From: Margaritifera margaritifera
Lineage: Eukaryota > Mollusca > Bivalvia > Unionida > Margaritiferidae
Length of the DNA stretch: 64,000 nucleotides
Direction: 5' to 3'
Assembly: GCA_029931535.1 (NCBI GenBank)
Contig: JAQPZY010001521.1
Span: 3,057,501-3,121,500 of the forward strand
Shown here: piece after piece, positions 45,726 through 58,292 of the stretch
Layout: every line of letters begins with the position of its first letter
Numbering within the stretch: position 1 is the stretch's first letter
Position numbers and translations under genes: made by a program
Notes under the pieces: generated by a model
Told to the model about the DNA's origin: nothing
The model's database searches: none
The model's input: only the letters and a program-made list of their open reading frames with translations

Positions 45726-46181
45726 GACTATGTATACAAAACATCAGAACTACTGATAATGATAGTGTCTACAAAAAGTTCACAAATAAAACATTTAAAA
45801 TTTCTGGAGCACACAATGAATTGCTCACATATCAGACGTATATAGAAGTTTCTACTATACATGTGAAGCATTTACATTTGCTTCCATTGTATATTATCCC
45901 ATAAAAGTGTGATTATTTGTGTTTTTGTTTTTCAGTTTAACATCAGAATATATTTCCAATAGTAGATGTTTAGTAAGAACATTGTTATTTTCAGTAGTCA
46001 TGGAGACAAATGGGTAATTGGGATCCATTTTCCTGGATTTTGTTGCTCTTTTGCAAAATAATGTGATATACATCTTTCATTTGTACAGATTAGTTTATCT
46101 TTCTCAGTTACACATAAGGCAAATAAGTCATGAATTGATAATTACCAAAAAGTTATACAGTAATATTTTTTTTTGTTTCAG

Positions 46182-46330
46182 ACTTTTTGATTTGACAACT
46201 GATTGTTTGGTGAGTCACGTATCAAGACAAGTGGGAGTTATCTGTAAACCTGTGGCTATGAGAAACATGATAACCATCTACATGCAGAATCTTAACCAGA
46301 ACTTGACATATGCTCTTCAAGCCTGTCCAG
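46182..46330 (+). CDS. Exon 12, module 5 b-half
   Basis: The acceptor has a T-rich tract ending gtttcag and the donor is CCAG|GTAAAG; 149 bp, phase 2 to 1. It reads L-F-D-L-T-T-D-C (C4 eight after C3), twelve residues to V-I-C-K (C5), and 26 residues to Q-A-C-P (C6), with a sequon (N-L-T). The exon lies in an open frame that extends upstream to 46018, but the acceptor and phase place its start at 46182. Confidence 0.87.
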
Positions 46331-46492
46331 GTAAAGAATTATTGCTCCAGTCACAAAGTTGAATTTCAGTAAGGCCTCAGATATCAAATTCATTGAATAT
46401 CCTAGTCTGTTACTGAGAAAAAAGACTTAAAATTTTTAAATATGATATCTCAAATGCAACTGGTTAGCAGCTGCCAATTTTCAATACTAGCT

Positions 46493-47588
46493 GCAGTGGT
46501 CCCCCTCTTGAATGGCCCCCTTGACCAGCGGCCACCCGCTTTATACGGCCACAATACCTTGGCACCTACAAGTTTGTGTTCAAAAGTACGCCTCAAGGAT
46601 GGCCACCCCTCTAACGTGACCAGCGGCCAGCATTTTAGTGCAAAAACGGTCACATAATGGTTGTTTACAGATTAAAATCTCGCTAATATTTTTTAATTTC
46701 TCAACTCAACACATTGACATTTTGTTCCAACATGCCAATAAAGTAACTTTAATCCATACAAAGAGGTAAGTAATCCAATTATGGCTTACAGCCATGTGTT
46801 CCTTAGATGTTCGCCTTTGTCACTTTGATAATTACTGGCTATTATTACCACTGATAATTATCAAGATGACAAAAGCTAACCGCTGAGAAGCACAGCATTG
46901 TTCAGCTCAAGTCAGCGTGACATCCGGTTGCAAGATAGTAAAATGGTATGTTAGCCTTTCTGTTTTCCCTCTCTTAGATTATGAAATGTATATAGCCAGG
47001 TATCAGACTGGAGAAGAAAAAAAAGTCGATCACGTGACAGACTCACTTCCATTGTAAACACTGTGCCTCTCGTGTGATTGCCCGCGAAGGAATAAGTTGT
47101 CGCAAAATATCATGAGACATTCTCAGTTTAGAACGAAAAGTGAAAGCAATTAGATTAAATGAAAAAAGGGAGAGTCTTTTGATCACTACTGAGAAATTTT
47201 ATGTCAAAAGATTCAAATAAACATCGTCAATATACATTCAACTGCACACAGTGGGAGACGGAATCGACGGACATACAGGGATAATTACAACCAAATGTTT
47301 GTGCTCAGAATTTACCGACAAGGTGGTTTTGCACCACGATTCATGATTATTTTCATATTTTTTAAAAAATAACATTGATATTAGTTTTATCACATTAAGT
47401 CCTTAACCAGATAATATTCCTGTGATTTTTAAATGAAAATATTAAATATATAAAAATTAGTGACATCTTTTATACTTTATATGTAATTATTACTCACAAC
47501 TGTGTGATCCCCCTCTAGAAAGGCCACCCCTCTTATAAGGCCTCTTTCTTGCTGCAGAAGGGGTGGCCTTATAAGAGGGGGACCACTG
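46493..47588. mobile_element. Tigger-like non-autonomous element with CAGTGGTCCCC ends
   Basis: The left end is CAGTGGTCCCCCTCTTGAAT and the right end the inverse of CAGTGGTCCCCCTCTTATAA, with subterminal GGCCACCCC motifs at both sides. TA follows the right end. The 1.1 kb interior has no recognisable coding region. Confidence 0.75.
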
Positions 47589-47665
47589 TACTATGAAATA
47601 TATTTACATATTTGTATGTCTCTAAGGCAGAAACATCTAGCATTTGGGTTTTTTTTCTGGGTGAG

Positions 47666-47886
47666 TACCATATATACTCACGTATAAGCCACGTCCAAAT
47701 GCAAACAACATAGACCCTGATCTGCCATCGCATAATCCACCGGCAGATCAGGGTCTAGGATGTTTGTTATACTGATTAGCCCTTACAAACTGCATAGTCC
47801 CAGATCTGCCGGCGCATTATGCGATGGCAGATCTTGTTCTGTGCAGTTTGCAGTTGGTATCGGACTATACGCGAGTATAACCAGTA
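47666..47886. mobile_element. Hairpin MITE copy 7
   Basis: TACCATATATACTC to GAGTATAACCAGTA, 221 bp, two hairpins. Confidence 0.92.
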
Positions 47887-47929
47887 AGTGTGTGTGTCTG
47901 TTGACAACTTGGGTTTAAGTTTTTTCCAG

Positions 47930-48330
47930 CACTTGCTATTTAGTAACATGTCCAATTCACTTAATGTTTGGAATATAATGTAACTCTTCTTCCAGTATCA
48001 CTCTTGCCACATGGGTTATGTCCCTGGATGTCATGGGGTCAAGAAGTACATGCTGGACATTTCTTGGTTAAAGTCTTTGCATAAAGTTCTTTCTTCATCA
48101 CATATATTTCCATCACCCTTTTTCCAATTCACTTCATGCTTGAAATACAACATCATTTTTCATTTAACTTAGACATTTTACCACTCCTGCCCTCTGGTCA
48201 TGTCATCAGGTGGGTCCATGGGGTCAAGAAGTACACGGCAGACACTTTATCTTAAAGCTTTTAGTTAATTTTTTGTATCTATCACTTATATTTTAATATC
48301 CACTGAACCAATTCACTTTGTGTTAGAGTT
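47930..48330. repeat. About 180-bp duplication (2 copies)
   Basis: GGGGTCAAGAAGTACATGCT and the preceding/following blocks (CCAATTCACTTCATGC, TCACATATATTTCCATC) recur once with divergence. Confidence 0.7.
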
Positions 48331-48709
48331 TATTGGAGTAAATTTGATGGAGTATTTTTTTAAAAAAAGAAATAAAAGGATAACTTTACCCAAAAAATGT
48401 TCTACATATTGACGCCTTTAACCTACACAAAGATATGAACCAGAAGCAGCAGTGGTAAAGGGAGGAAGGGAAGTGTGTGAAGATGTGCACATCTTCCTGA
48501 AAATGTTTGACTGATTTAATATGCAGATTAAGCCAGCTGATTATGCTCTTCATTTGCCTGGATGGTCTTCCTGAAAATCACCAATTTTTATGACGGTAAC
48601 ATTTTAAAAATTTAGCGAGGAACTTAATTTGCATTACTCTCATTCATATGAAGGTATATGATGTAACATTGTGTGTATGACATACATCTTGTCAATCAAA
48701 ATTTTTTCA

Positions 48710-49118
48710 AAGCTTGCTGAATTATCCAAATCAGTGACAATTTATATTGAGAATTTGCTGAATTATCCAGCTCAGTGACTATTTATATTGAGAATTTGCT
48801 GAATTATCCAGATCAGTGACTATTTATATTGAGAATTTGCTGAATTATCCAGATCAGTGACTATTTATATTGAGAATTTGCTGAATTATCCAGCTCAGTG
48901 ACTATTTATATTGAGAATTTGCTGAATTATCCAGATCAGTGACAATTTATATTGAGAATTTGCTGAATTATCCAGATCAGTGACAATTTATGTTGAGAAT
49001 TTGCTGAATTATCCAGATCAGTGACAATTTATGTTGAGAATTTACTGAATTATCCAGATCAGTGACAGTTTATGCTGAGAATTTGCTGAATTATTCATAT
49101 CAGTGAAAAATTTATGAT
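48710..49118. repeat. 41-bp tandem repeat (10 copies)
   Basis: Units of GAATTTGCTGAATTATCCAG plus ATCAGTGACTATTTATATTGA. Confidence 0.95.
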
Positions 49119-49958
49119 GCTGAGTTCTTATAATTTCTTTAACTCGTGTAATTTTTAATGAGAAAACACATTTTTTCAGAGTAGGCAAAGTTATATGTAA
49201 ATAAAACTAATCATTATTTGTGGGTTTCTGACCATGTACAAAAAATAAAGGGATCGGACCCAAAAAGATCTATGTCATCTGTGATACTTGCTGACCTACC
49301 CATATTAAAATAAACTGGTGCAATTGGTGTCTCATTTTGCTCAAACATGCCACTATTCCTTTTGATAACACTAATTACAATAAAACATAAAAGAACTCAA
49401 AGAGCTTTTTCTTGTTTTGAGTGAATGTGGGTGTTTTGTGTGAAAGAGAGATGAATGAAACAATAACATTATGTCTGCATAAGATCATGTGTATTCAGAG
49501 CAGTATTTCTTTACGTCTGTTCTGGTGTGTTATGTTGGCAATGGAGAGAGCGAGAGAGATGTTACATGGTAATTGTACTCTTCTTTGTTCAGTTACATCA
49601 TGATTTTGATCTTCCTCATGTACAAGAGTACTGTTATATTCCATTATCAATTAACACCTCTGAATAAATAGTTCATTCCTGTTTTAATTGCAAGAGCCAT
49701 TGTCACATCTCGCCAAAAATCACATGGCTATGCAGAGTTATTACATGCTAATTAAGTATGCCTATTGATTTGACTGAAACCATATTTACTGTCCAGGTAA
49801 TTCTAGAAAAGGCCAGAATGAACGCAAGAGACCCACAGATGAGATCACATTCATGAGGCTGTCAGTAGTGAAATGAAAATAATGGCAGCTGTTGGTTGAT
49901 AAATGCAATTTTGCCATTCATAATAAATATTAACGATAAATGCATTTAACAGTGATTG

Positions 49959-50041
<83 letters not shown>

Positions 50042-51402
50042 GTTTTAAGCCAGAGTATGGTATGAAACCTTTACCTTTTGTTTTACCTTTTACCATTTAC
50101 AAGGCAGTGGAACAAACGGACTTTTCCTTTGGAAGGGGTTTGAAAAATTGAATTGTTGTAGACACGTCCTTTATATGTACCTTCAGTAAATAAAATCCAG
50201 TTGTATCCATGAATCAAACATTTACAATCAAAATGTATCACAATAATGCAAAAACAGTCCAGCACTAAAAATTATATTATCCAAGAATCTAATTCTGTGT
50301 TTATGATTAAAAATGTCTAGGTTTTAGTAATTTAATTTGTTTACTATAATGAGTCAATAGTACTACTTGACCATTGGTCTCAGGTTTTTGCTTGGGCATG
50401 TACAGGTTGATAATTTTTATTTTATAAGAGAACAGACATGTTAAGTTCCAGAGACAAAGTTAGTGAGGTTTGCCTGGAAATGTCACAATGCATTGAGAGA
50501 AAATTAGCTGTGTCTAAATATGTGAAATTTTATAATGTCTACATACCTTACTGTTTCTGTGTTTTGTTTCTTACTAAGTACAAATTGTAACAAAATTAAT
50601 TGATTTTTCAAATTTGCACACAAATTTTCTCATTTGCAGTCATTTTTCTCCTCCCACTGGCTGATTCTCATCATTTTAAAACTGAAATAACTCCACTATT
50701 TTTAGCACTATTGAAGTCGAAGTTTCTTTCCTTTGTACTGCAATGTTTCCTCTATCTATGTTAGCTGAAATTTGAATGGTTAAACTGCATGGATAATTCG
50801 CAAATGGTTGGAAATCAACCAATGGTTAGTGAAAGTATTAACTGGTCATGCGGGATACAGGCCTAGACTAATACTGACACTCAAAAGTGGCACCTGGTAT
50901 AGAAACAAGGTAAACTGTGCCAAGTTAATGTGGCACATGGGAGATGAGGTAGGTAAATTATGAAGCGTTATCGGGGTGGTAGGGGTTAATGGGTTAATGA
51001 ACAGTAATAGATAAATTGCGCTGACAAGCAATCACACACATAACTCATTCTTCATATGCACCAATAAAGATAACAGTAGAAGGGTGGATTGAAGAATAAG
51101 GGTGGATTCTCAGTCAAATTTTTATTTAATAAAAAAACATCAAATGGCTTTATAACTTGTTTTAAAATGCCTGAGCTAAAATGTGGTGCTTTGTGACAGT
51201 GACTGACTTAGTAAAGGGCACTCATTAATGATATTGTTTAAGGATTATGTTTATGAGCTGTAAAGGCCACTGTATTGCTGTTAATGAACAGCAGTAGATA
51301 TTATAATGACAAGTGATCACATGCATCACTCATTCTTCGTTCTCGCCAATAAAAATAACAGTAGAAGAGTGGATCAAAAGAATAATGGGAGAGTCTCAAT
51401 TA
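49119..51402. other. Intron stretch with a microsatellite and one duplication
   Basis: (AT)n at about 49959-50040. A ~120-bp block (AATGAACAGTAATAGAT to AACAGTAGAAGGGTGGAT) at 50.99-51.12 kb recurs at 51.28-51.40 kb. No exon recognised. Confidence 0.6.
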
Positions 51403-52045
51403 CAGTAAAGCCCCACTATAACACGATGGTCGGGGTCCACAAAACAAGACCGTGCTATAACCAACCATATAATTTACCTGAAGAAAATGATGCGTGCATC
51501 AAAAAAAAAGGGGGGGGGAGTATAATAGCGGGTGCAAAACTACGTGCTTCATTGGCACAGTTACCATCTTAAATCAGGGTGGCAGAGCAATACTACAGAC
51601 TTCATTTATGCAGTTATAAACTTGTTCCATATTAAACAAGAACTACTTGAAATGGTCATTACATATTACATATTTATTTTTATGAATACGAAATCGGCAA
51701 CTTAAGCGTAAGTAGTTAAGAGTACATGTACTCACCGGTCAAATCTGGTTGTATCCATAATAGTGATTCAATCAAAAATGTGCACAAAGAAGCATAATTT
51801 ATATTTTTTAAAACGTTTGATAGATCCAGTCAAATCATAATATTGAATTTTTTGCAAATACATTCACACAAACTTATGACAATGTTGGGTTTTTTTTCTT
51901 CCCCACAACATTCATATTTGCTGGACATGTCCAAAGGGTCTGATTTCTGACTGACAATAAACTGCATGATTCAGACATTGGGAGTTTCTAAAAAGAAACC
52001 TTTATTAGGCTTGAAAAGTACATTTTACTTGAGCTGAAAATTCAT

Positions 52046-53365
52046 ACTGCATACTTGCCATAACATGACGTGTCACGCGAAAAACACGATTTTTGACTCC
52101 CAAACCCCCCGACACGATTGTGTTTCGAAAAACACGATTTTCAGCAATCTTAGCAACAACAAAAAAATTCCAGCCCAAAAAAAAAAAAAAAAAAGAAAAT
52201 GTATATTTCTTGATCACTATTATATATGCCCGTAATCTGTGGTATATATAAACAGTAAACAGTACTGCTCAAGCTCATGTAAAACTATCCTCAGTGCAGG
52301 TTTATACACCTGTTTTAGTGGCAATTAACAGTCACCTTTCAGAGATTTACTTAATTGGCTCACAATAGCTAGGGTGGTGTGTCGTGTCAAATCCTTTTGA
52401 GTACTGCTGCGGGAGAACCCATTAGGCTAATTTGCATAGGTAAAGTACATTAAGTGGAACAACCCAATTTAAAGCTAATTACATCAAAGAGATGCGTGTT
52501 GAAGAACAAACTGATTGCATTGAATGAGAATGTTGAAGCCATCTTTATTCAAGTTTGTAATCAGCGGCACCGTTACTTTGAGAATGTTGACGCCATCTTT
52601 TTTAAAGTTTGTGATCAGCGGCTACATTTCTTTGAAGTCGGATCTTTACTCCATATATAAAATGGAAAAGTGTACAAGTGTGATTCATTTTCGAAGGAAA
52701 AATGTTGAAACATAGTAGCGATTCAGGAAATATGGAGTCATCTCCGAAGCGAGCAAAGCCCAGCAAAACAAAATTCCAGAACTCCTGGTTGATGGAGTTT
52801 GACTTTGTGAAGCGCAGCATCAAGGGGGAACATTTTATTCTGTGCACATATTGCAACCACCATATTGACATTAGTCATTCTGGAGTGTATGACATTTGTC
52901 AACATAGCAACACCACCCAGCATCGTGACACAGCAAAAATGCAGATCTCGATACCCAAAGTAAATAGTTTGTTTAAACAGTTGTCGACTGACAGTGTAAC
53001 TAGAGCTGAAGTACTTTTCTGCAATTTTGTTGCTGAGCACAATCTGCCGTTTTCAGTAGCAGATCATTTTACAGACCTAGGCAGGTGATATTATTTGCCA
53101 ATGCTAAGTCTACGATTTTTTTGTTTCTTTGTAAGTATATTAAACGCTTCAGAGAAAACAGATGGTATTTTCTTTTATTCAGATTTGAATTTCCAGTCAT
53201 TTGCTATAGGCTGATTTGAAAAGATTGCTTATTCTCATTTGGATGACGTTTTTGGGGGGTCACGCGCACTGACCCCCTTGGTCACGGGCATTGACCCCCC
53301 ATGGGACCCCAAAACACACTTTTTGAGTCTCCAAAAGCCCCAACACTGTCTGCGAATATGGCATG
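52046..53365 (+). mobile_element. hAT element (internally deleted) inside Tigger A2
   Basis: The left end CATACTTGCCATAACATG and right end ATATGGCATGTATG form an imperfect inverted repeat. It carries the untranslated leader also found at 17.2-17.8 kb and 23.5-24.2 kb and the zinc-finger coding part, but lacks the catalytic and hATC regions, so it is probably a deleted, non-autonomous copy. The corresponding place in A1 (about 11.93 kb) has no insert. Confidence 0.75.
52702..53088 (+). pseudogene. N-terminal zinc-finger part of a hAT transposase
   Basis: An open frame of 128 codons: E-S-S-P-K-R-A-K-P-S-K, then H-F-I-L-C-T-Y-C-N and H-S-N-T-T-Q-H-R-D (a C-x2-C ... H-x4-H finger of BED type), then V-T-R-A-E-V-L-F-C-N and L-P-F-S-V-A-D-H-F. 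The domain binds transposon ends in this family. It ends at D-L-G-R with no catalytic region. The continuation of this protein type is found as a separate fragment at 60.03-60.25 kb. Confidence 0.8.
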
Positions 53366-54207
53366 TATGTAACTGTACTATATTGACCTCATAATGTACC
53401 TGCGATGAGAATTCTGCAGGTGTGTGTATACATGTAAAACTGCCTGAACCCAGATTAGGAGTAAACCATTCAATTGTATGGGTACACAGTGAGTTCCATA
53501 CAAAAAATCGAGTCATTCTTTAACGTACAGAGGAAAAAATAAATAAAATAAACCCAATATTCATTTAAACTTTTGTTTATACAGTCCTACCCACTTATAT
53601 CGACATCACTTATGTCGACAAGCCGCCTATGTTGACAAAGAAGCGAAGTCCCGGTCCCTTGGTCTACTATTACTACCAAATTTGTCATGCTTACGTCGAC
53701 GTCGAGATAAAAAATAAACGTACATGTCGACAGAAGCCCTTGGTCCCAGCTTGAACAAATCCTTTGTTTTCTAATCATTTATGTCGACAAGCTGCCAGTT
53801 CTGACCCATACTTTGTTCAACAATTAGTTGATCTTGCCGCCAAGCTTTAATTTTGCCACCGAATCATTTATGTCGACAAGCGGCCAGTTCCAACCTGTAC
53901 TTTGTTCAACAATTAGTTGATCTTGCCGCCATGCTTTAATGTCTCTGTGGGTTAAAAAACTGGCTTTTGTTTGGTCCTATGAAGTTGGCCTCTCGCGGTG
54001 ACTTAAATAACACATGTACCCTTCATCAAAGCAAGCCGGTTACAATGTTCAATAAAAACAATCCACCCTTCATTAAAAAAAATCATCACCAAACTTGAAT
54101 AAAAGCAATGAAATCTGATCGATTGTTGCATTTTCCAAAGTGATCGGTGATTAAAACAAGTTTATTGTGCTGTGAAAGTTTCCTTTTTAACTTTATTTAT
54201 GTTTACG

Positions 54208-54514
54208 ATGGCTACCAACGGCAGAGTAAAACGCAGATAAAATTTACAGTCTGTGGAAACTAAATATATGGCTGTTAAGGAAGTTGAAGGTGGGGCATCT
54301 CGCAAAGATGTCTGTGAAAACTTTTCACTTAAACATAACACCCTGTCAGGATGGATGATAAACCAACAAGTTGTTCTCCACCTTATTTTTTTAAATTTTT
54401 TTTTTACTGGTGGTGGACCAGTAAAATAAAAAAAAGTAGGAGAACAACTTGTTGGTCTAGATGGATGAAAGCTGCTGAGTCTATAAAGAAAGGCTACGTT
54501 GAAGGTAAATTAAT
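54208..54514 (+). pseudogene. CENP-B/Psq HTH fragment of Tigger B, broken
   Basis: M-A-T-N-G-R-V-K-R-R then an in-frame TAA, followed by V-E-T-K-Y-M-A-V-K-E-V-E-G-G-A-S-R-K-D and F-S-L-K-H-N-T-L-S-G-W-M. A 101-bp MITE interrupts it there, and the frame resumes as W-M-K-A-A-E-S-I-K-K-G-Y. Comparable to the HTH of Tigger A. Confidence 0.8.
54359..54459. mobile_element. 101-bp foldback MITE with perfect 9-bp target duplication
   Basis: Ends TAAACCAACAAGTTGTTCTC and the inverse of TAGACCAACAAGTTGTTCTC, flanked by GATGGATGA at 54350-54358 and 54460-54468. A 9-bp duplication is typical of Mutator-like elements. Confidence 0.92.
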
Positions 54515-56297
54515 CATATCAGCCGCATATCTCTTGTTCAGTTTTATATACTTTCCACGATGACTTCCGTAAATAAATACATATTTTAATTTCCCTGTGA
54601 ATAGCCCCATCCCCTTGGTAGCCTCAGTAAGATGGAAACATGTATTGTTTCAGGCTGACCAAAATCTAGGCCAATTTAAGTACATGTACATGTACTTTGT
54701 AGCATGTAAATAACAACTATGCAACCATGTGCTACTGGCGACAATGATTGTCGTGTAGACGTGTTAGATCAAATGAGGACAACCATTTTTGATACATATG
54801 TTTCCTATCAGGATGTGACCGATGCATACATTTTCTAACATGAGACACGTACACGAATTCATGGATTTTTCATATACATGCACTTAACGCATTGTGGATT
54901 TTATTACACAAAGGTAACCAAAATGTAATTTGTCAATATAGAAGTGTATTTCACACTGGTTTTGTCTTAATGTACTCAAAATTTCCATTGTTTGTTTTCT
55001 CAAAGTGTAAATCCTGCTCACTGACGACAGGTACCCCCCACCCCACCCCCCAACACTTATCTCGACATCCGCTTATGTCGACAATATTCCTCAGGCCCGA
55101 GGATGTCAACATAAACGGGTAGGACTGTAACAATGACTTTACTTCACTGCAGAGCTAAAGTGGAGAGTATAATGTTTTATTATATTAGCCAATCGCGCCA
55201 CCCCTGCAACTTAAATGGTTCTGTTCCAATCACTGGCAGGACAGTTTTCTGTGTACATGTGAATGATCTGAAGCTAAAAAATAAAAAGGGTTAAGAAGGG
55301 GGGGGGGGGAGGGAAGGGTTTCATTTGTGTTGCAATTACCAAAACTGCTACTGACAATTCGGACCATAAACTTGTTTCAGTGGGTGTGTATGACGATTGA
55401 TTGAGCAGGCATTGATAGTCTATTGTCTTCCCTTAAAAAGGTAGGTAAATTAATTGATTTATAAATTCGGGTAAGAAACTTTTTCACTCCACAACATTGT
55501 TTGTTTGACTTGTGAAGACCTAAATCTGAAGCTAATTGCATTTGTTTAACTCCGGACTTAATCCTGCCCAGGGCTTCAAGCTTATCTTAAACAGTAATAG
55601 CTTTACGTTTCTGTATCCCTTTATCCGTTGTAAATGCCCACTAATTAACACTCTGACACCTATTTCTTTGAACGACTACAGCAAGAATAATTGTTAAAGA
55701 AGAATGAGGTCATTTGTATAGGGAATGCATGATATTATTCAGTGGTCAGTTGATTGGGTGACGATTGTCTGATAACACCGCAAAGCCACATGCGCGTGTT
55801 GGCATTTTTTTTGTTTTTTTTTTAAAATGTTTTTGTAAATCATTGCCCAATAATTTGAATAACCTTTAACAGCGAGATTGACTTTGATGATTAGCAATTA
55901 CTTAAATTAATTGATTTATAAATTCCAATGAGAATCTTCTTTCTTTTGAACAACAATTGTACACAGAATGCATTGGATAAAAACACAAAGAAGACTTAAC
56001 TGGCTTTATAGTTCATGATTCAAAAATAATAAGATTACCACTTTTGCAGTACTTCAAAATTTGTTTGAAATTATTGTAAAATTTTGAGAGCCACGCCACG
56101 ATCGTGTTATATCCAACTTCATACATGATCTCTACCTCAAAATGATAATTAATTTTTTACACATTATTTTTCTTACTTTGAAAAAAATATTTATTTTTTC
56201 ATGTACAAAAAATATATAAAATTTCAGGAGCCATGCCACGATCGTGTTATATCCGAATTCATGCTTTAACGAAGTGTGCTGTAGCGGGGCTTTACTG

Positions 56298-57150
56298 TAT
56301 TAAAACAAATACTCTTTGAAAATGAGATGATCAAAGGCACATCTTGCTTGATTATAAATGGTATTTATTTTATTTATTTCTTAATCTCCTCTTTAATTAT
56401 TTTGTGTGAGGTTGTAACTACGATATGATGTTAAATACATAACAGGATACATTGAGTCGACTTTACCTGTAGTCAGCATAAATTAAAAAATAATTATAGT
56501 GTGAACTTAAACAGAGATGATGTGTCAGCATGAATTGGGGTAAAAAATAAATTGTGTCATGCATGATGTCGATAATGACAATGATAACGACAATGAAAAC
56601 AAGAAGCAAGAAGTGTAGAATGGTAGTATGAAGTAGAAAAAGACTTCTGGCAGTGATATATTTCCTGTCTCTTCACTTCAATACCTCAGTTAAATACTTG
56701 CCCAACGTTAAACAATATATATATGCTTTTCATGTGAGATTTTATTAAATATATACTTAGTAAACAACACAATGGTTGCTTGATTTATTTACAGAGGGTA
56801 GGTCAGTATTTAAATCACATATCAGTATTTTTTGGAGCCATTTGAAACATCAACTTCTCTTCTAGATTCAAATATAAAACATCAAAATGCAAGGGTAAAA
56901 ATGTTTGAAAAATGATGGAACAACACCTTAATTATATATGATTTTAATCTCTTATGATCATTACCAACTCAGCATTTATTTCGATCTATTTTGTACATGT
57001 AAATCTTCTCATTTTAGCTTTTTTGTACAAAACTTTAAAGGATTTATTGAAAAATACTGAGTTGTATGTATGAAAAGAATATGATGCATTGATAATGTAC
57101 TGATATTTAGAGGGTATGAAAAATTACAATAATTTGTATGGTAATAGTTA
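56298..57150. other. Intron stretch without recognised content
   Basis: AT-rich. No repeat, exon or element end that I can support. Confidence 0.5.
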
Positions 57151-57387
57151 CTAAATATAGTGTTTCTGTATATTTTACTTAAACCTTGACTTACAGCCTT
57201 ACCTATTGACTGGACTTCTGTGTGTGAATTTAAATATCATGTTTCTGTATATTTTTCTGAAACCTTGACTTACAAGCTTACCTATTGACTGGACCTGTGT
57301 GTGTGAATTAAATATCATGTCTCTGTACATTGTTCTGAAACCTTTACTTATAGCCTCACCAATTGACCAGATTCCAGTATGTGAAGA
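57140..57387 (+). repeat. Triplicated 5' end of exon 13 with its acceptor
   Basis: About 80-bp units: upstream intron (TCATGTTTCTGTATATTTT, CTGAAACCTTGACTTA), acceptor and first codons (CCTATTGACTGGAC, TGTGTGTGAA). Copy 1 keeps an acceptor AG at 57195-57196, copy 2 has AAG shifted by one base, copy 3 is the exon. Copy 1 even encodes the first cysteine (S-V-C-E) but runs into a stop in copy 2. Confidence 0.85.
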
Positions 57388-57477
57388 TAAGCCATTAATC
57401 AGCAAGATTTTCCTGGTTGTCAATGAGTACATTTTGTCCACCTACATTCATAGCACCATGAGGGTAGATCCATGCAT
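57354..57477 (+). CDS. Exon 13, module 6 a-half lacking C2; its 5' end is triplicated upstream
   Basis: The acceptor is ctttacttatag and the donor CAT|GTAAGT; 124 bp, phase 1 to 2. It encodes S-P-I-D-Q-I-P-V-C (C1) and ends D-P-C (C3), but no cysteine occurs between, so C2 is missing. The partner b-half lacks C4, which argues that C2 and C4 normally pair. Two degenerate copies of the acceptor and first codons lie just upstream with a period of about 80 bp; the nearest consensus-like open choice is this third copy because reading through the others meets a stop. Confidence 0.82.
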
Positions 57478-57672
57478 GTAAGTTTAAAAAAAAATCTATA
57501 AACATTTTTATGCATCACCAGGACAGTGGTAATGTATATAGTGTTACCCTTATTCATCCATCCATACATCCATCTATCACACCTTGCGTAGATTTTGCTT
57601 TTAGGTTATTTCAGGCACTGTAGTGGGGCATCAGTGTTCCTCAAACACATTTCTATTGTTTCTGTATTATAC

Positions 57673-57822
57673 GAATTTTTAAGGTAAATATATGAGATGC
57701 ATGTGTATTGCGTTTTTAAGGTAAATATATGAGATGCATGTGTATTGCGTTTTTAAGGTAAATATATGAGATGCATGTGTATTGCATTTTTAAGGTAAAT
57801 ATATGAGATGCATGTGTATTGC
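57673..57822. repeat. 37-bp tandem repeat (4 copies)
   Basis: Units of TTTTTAAGGTAAATATATGA plus GATGCATGTGTATTGCG. Confidence 0.95.
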
Positions 57823-58292
57823 GTTTGTGTTGGACATTATATATGTGTATTTATTTTATGCTAGGCTGTGAATTACTGGATTTTCCGAGTGAAATGACTG
57901 TGATATTTCACTGGAGTGAAAAAATATTATATTTTGTCACTGTCTGTCAATAGTCATTGATAAGATTATCACTAAGAAATTTCTAGCTGTTTTACGATGC
58001 TTGCATTGTGTAAAGGTAAATATGGCCACCTCCCATTTAGACGAACCAAGTTCAAAATCCAGCGATGGACAATTTTTTTTTTCTTCATTCTTTTTTATCT
58101 GCTGTTTTACCTTGAATTGGGAAGGAGCACTATGTTACTACTGATATTTTCTGTGTGAATATACACAAAACAGAGCAGATCATAAATTTAAATTGCTGAC
58201 TTTATCAGGCGGAATACGGTAAGAATTCTGCTACTTCAGTCTGTTATACAAATTGATAGACAATACGTTTGAGCATAAAATAAAAAGAAAAT

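Larger units (their letters stand above)
53582..55127 (+). mobile_element. Second Tigger-like transposon (type B) nested in A2
   Basis: Ends CAGTCCTACCCACTTATATC and AAACGGGTAGGACTG with subterminal TTATGTCGACA repeats. TA flanks both ends (53580-53581, 55128-55129), and copy A1 near 11.71-11.73 kb preserves the uninterrupted site with a single TA, so the insertion is directly demonstrated. It carries a CENP-B HTH fragment. Confidence 0.92.
51403..56297 (-). mobile_element. Tigger/pogo transposon copy A2, inverted, with nested insertions
   Basis: Ends CAGTAAAGCCCCACTATAAC and the inverse, flanked by TA on both sides. It is the reverse complement of copy A1 (10385-12586) along its length, with two insertions absent from A1: a hAT at about 52046-53365 and a second Tigger at 53582-55127. 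Without them it is about 2.0 kb, in line with A1. The HTH coding remnant lies at about 55455-55635 on the minus strand. Confidence 0.88.
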
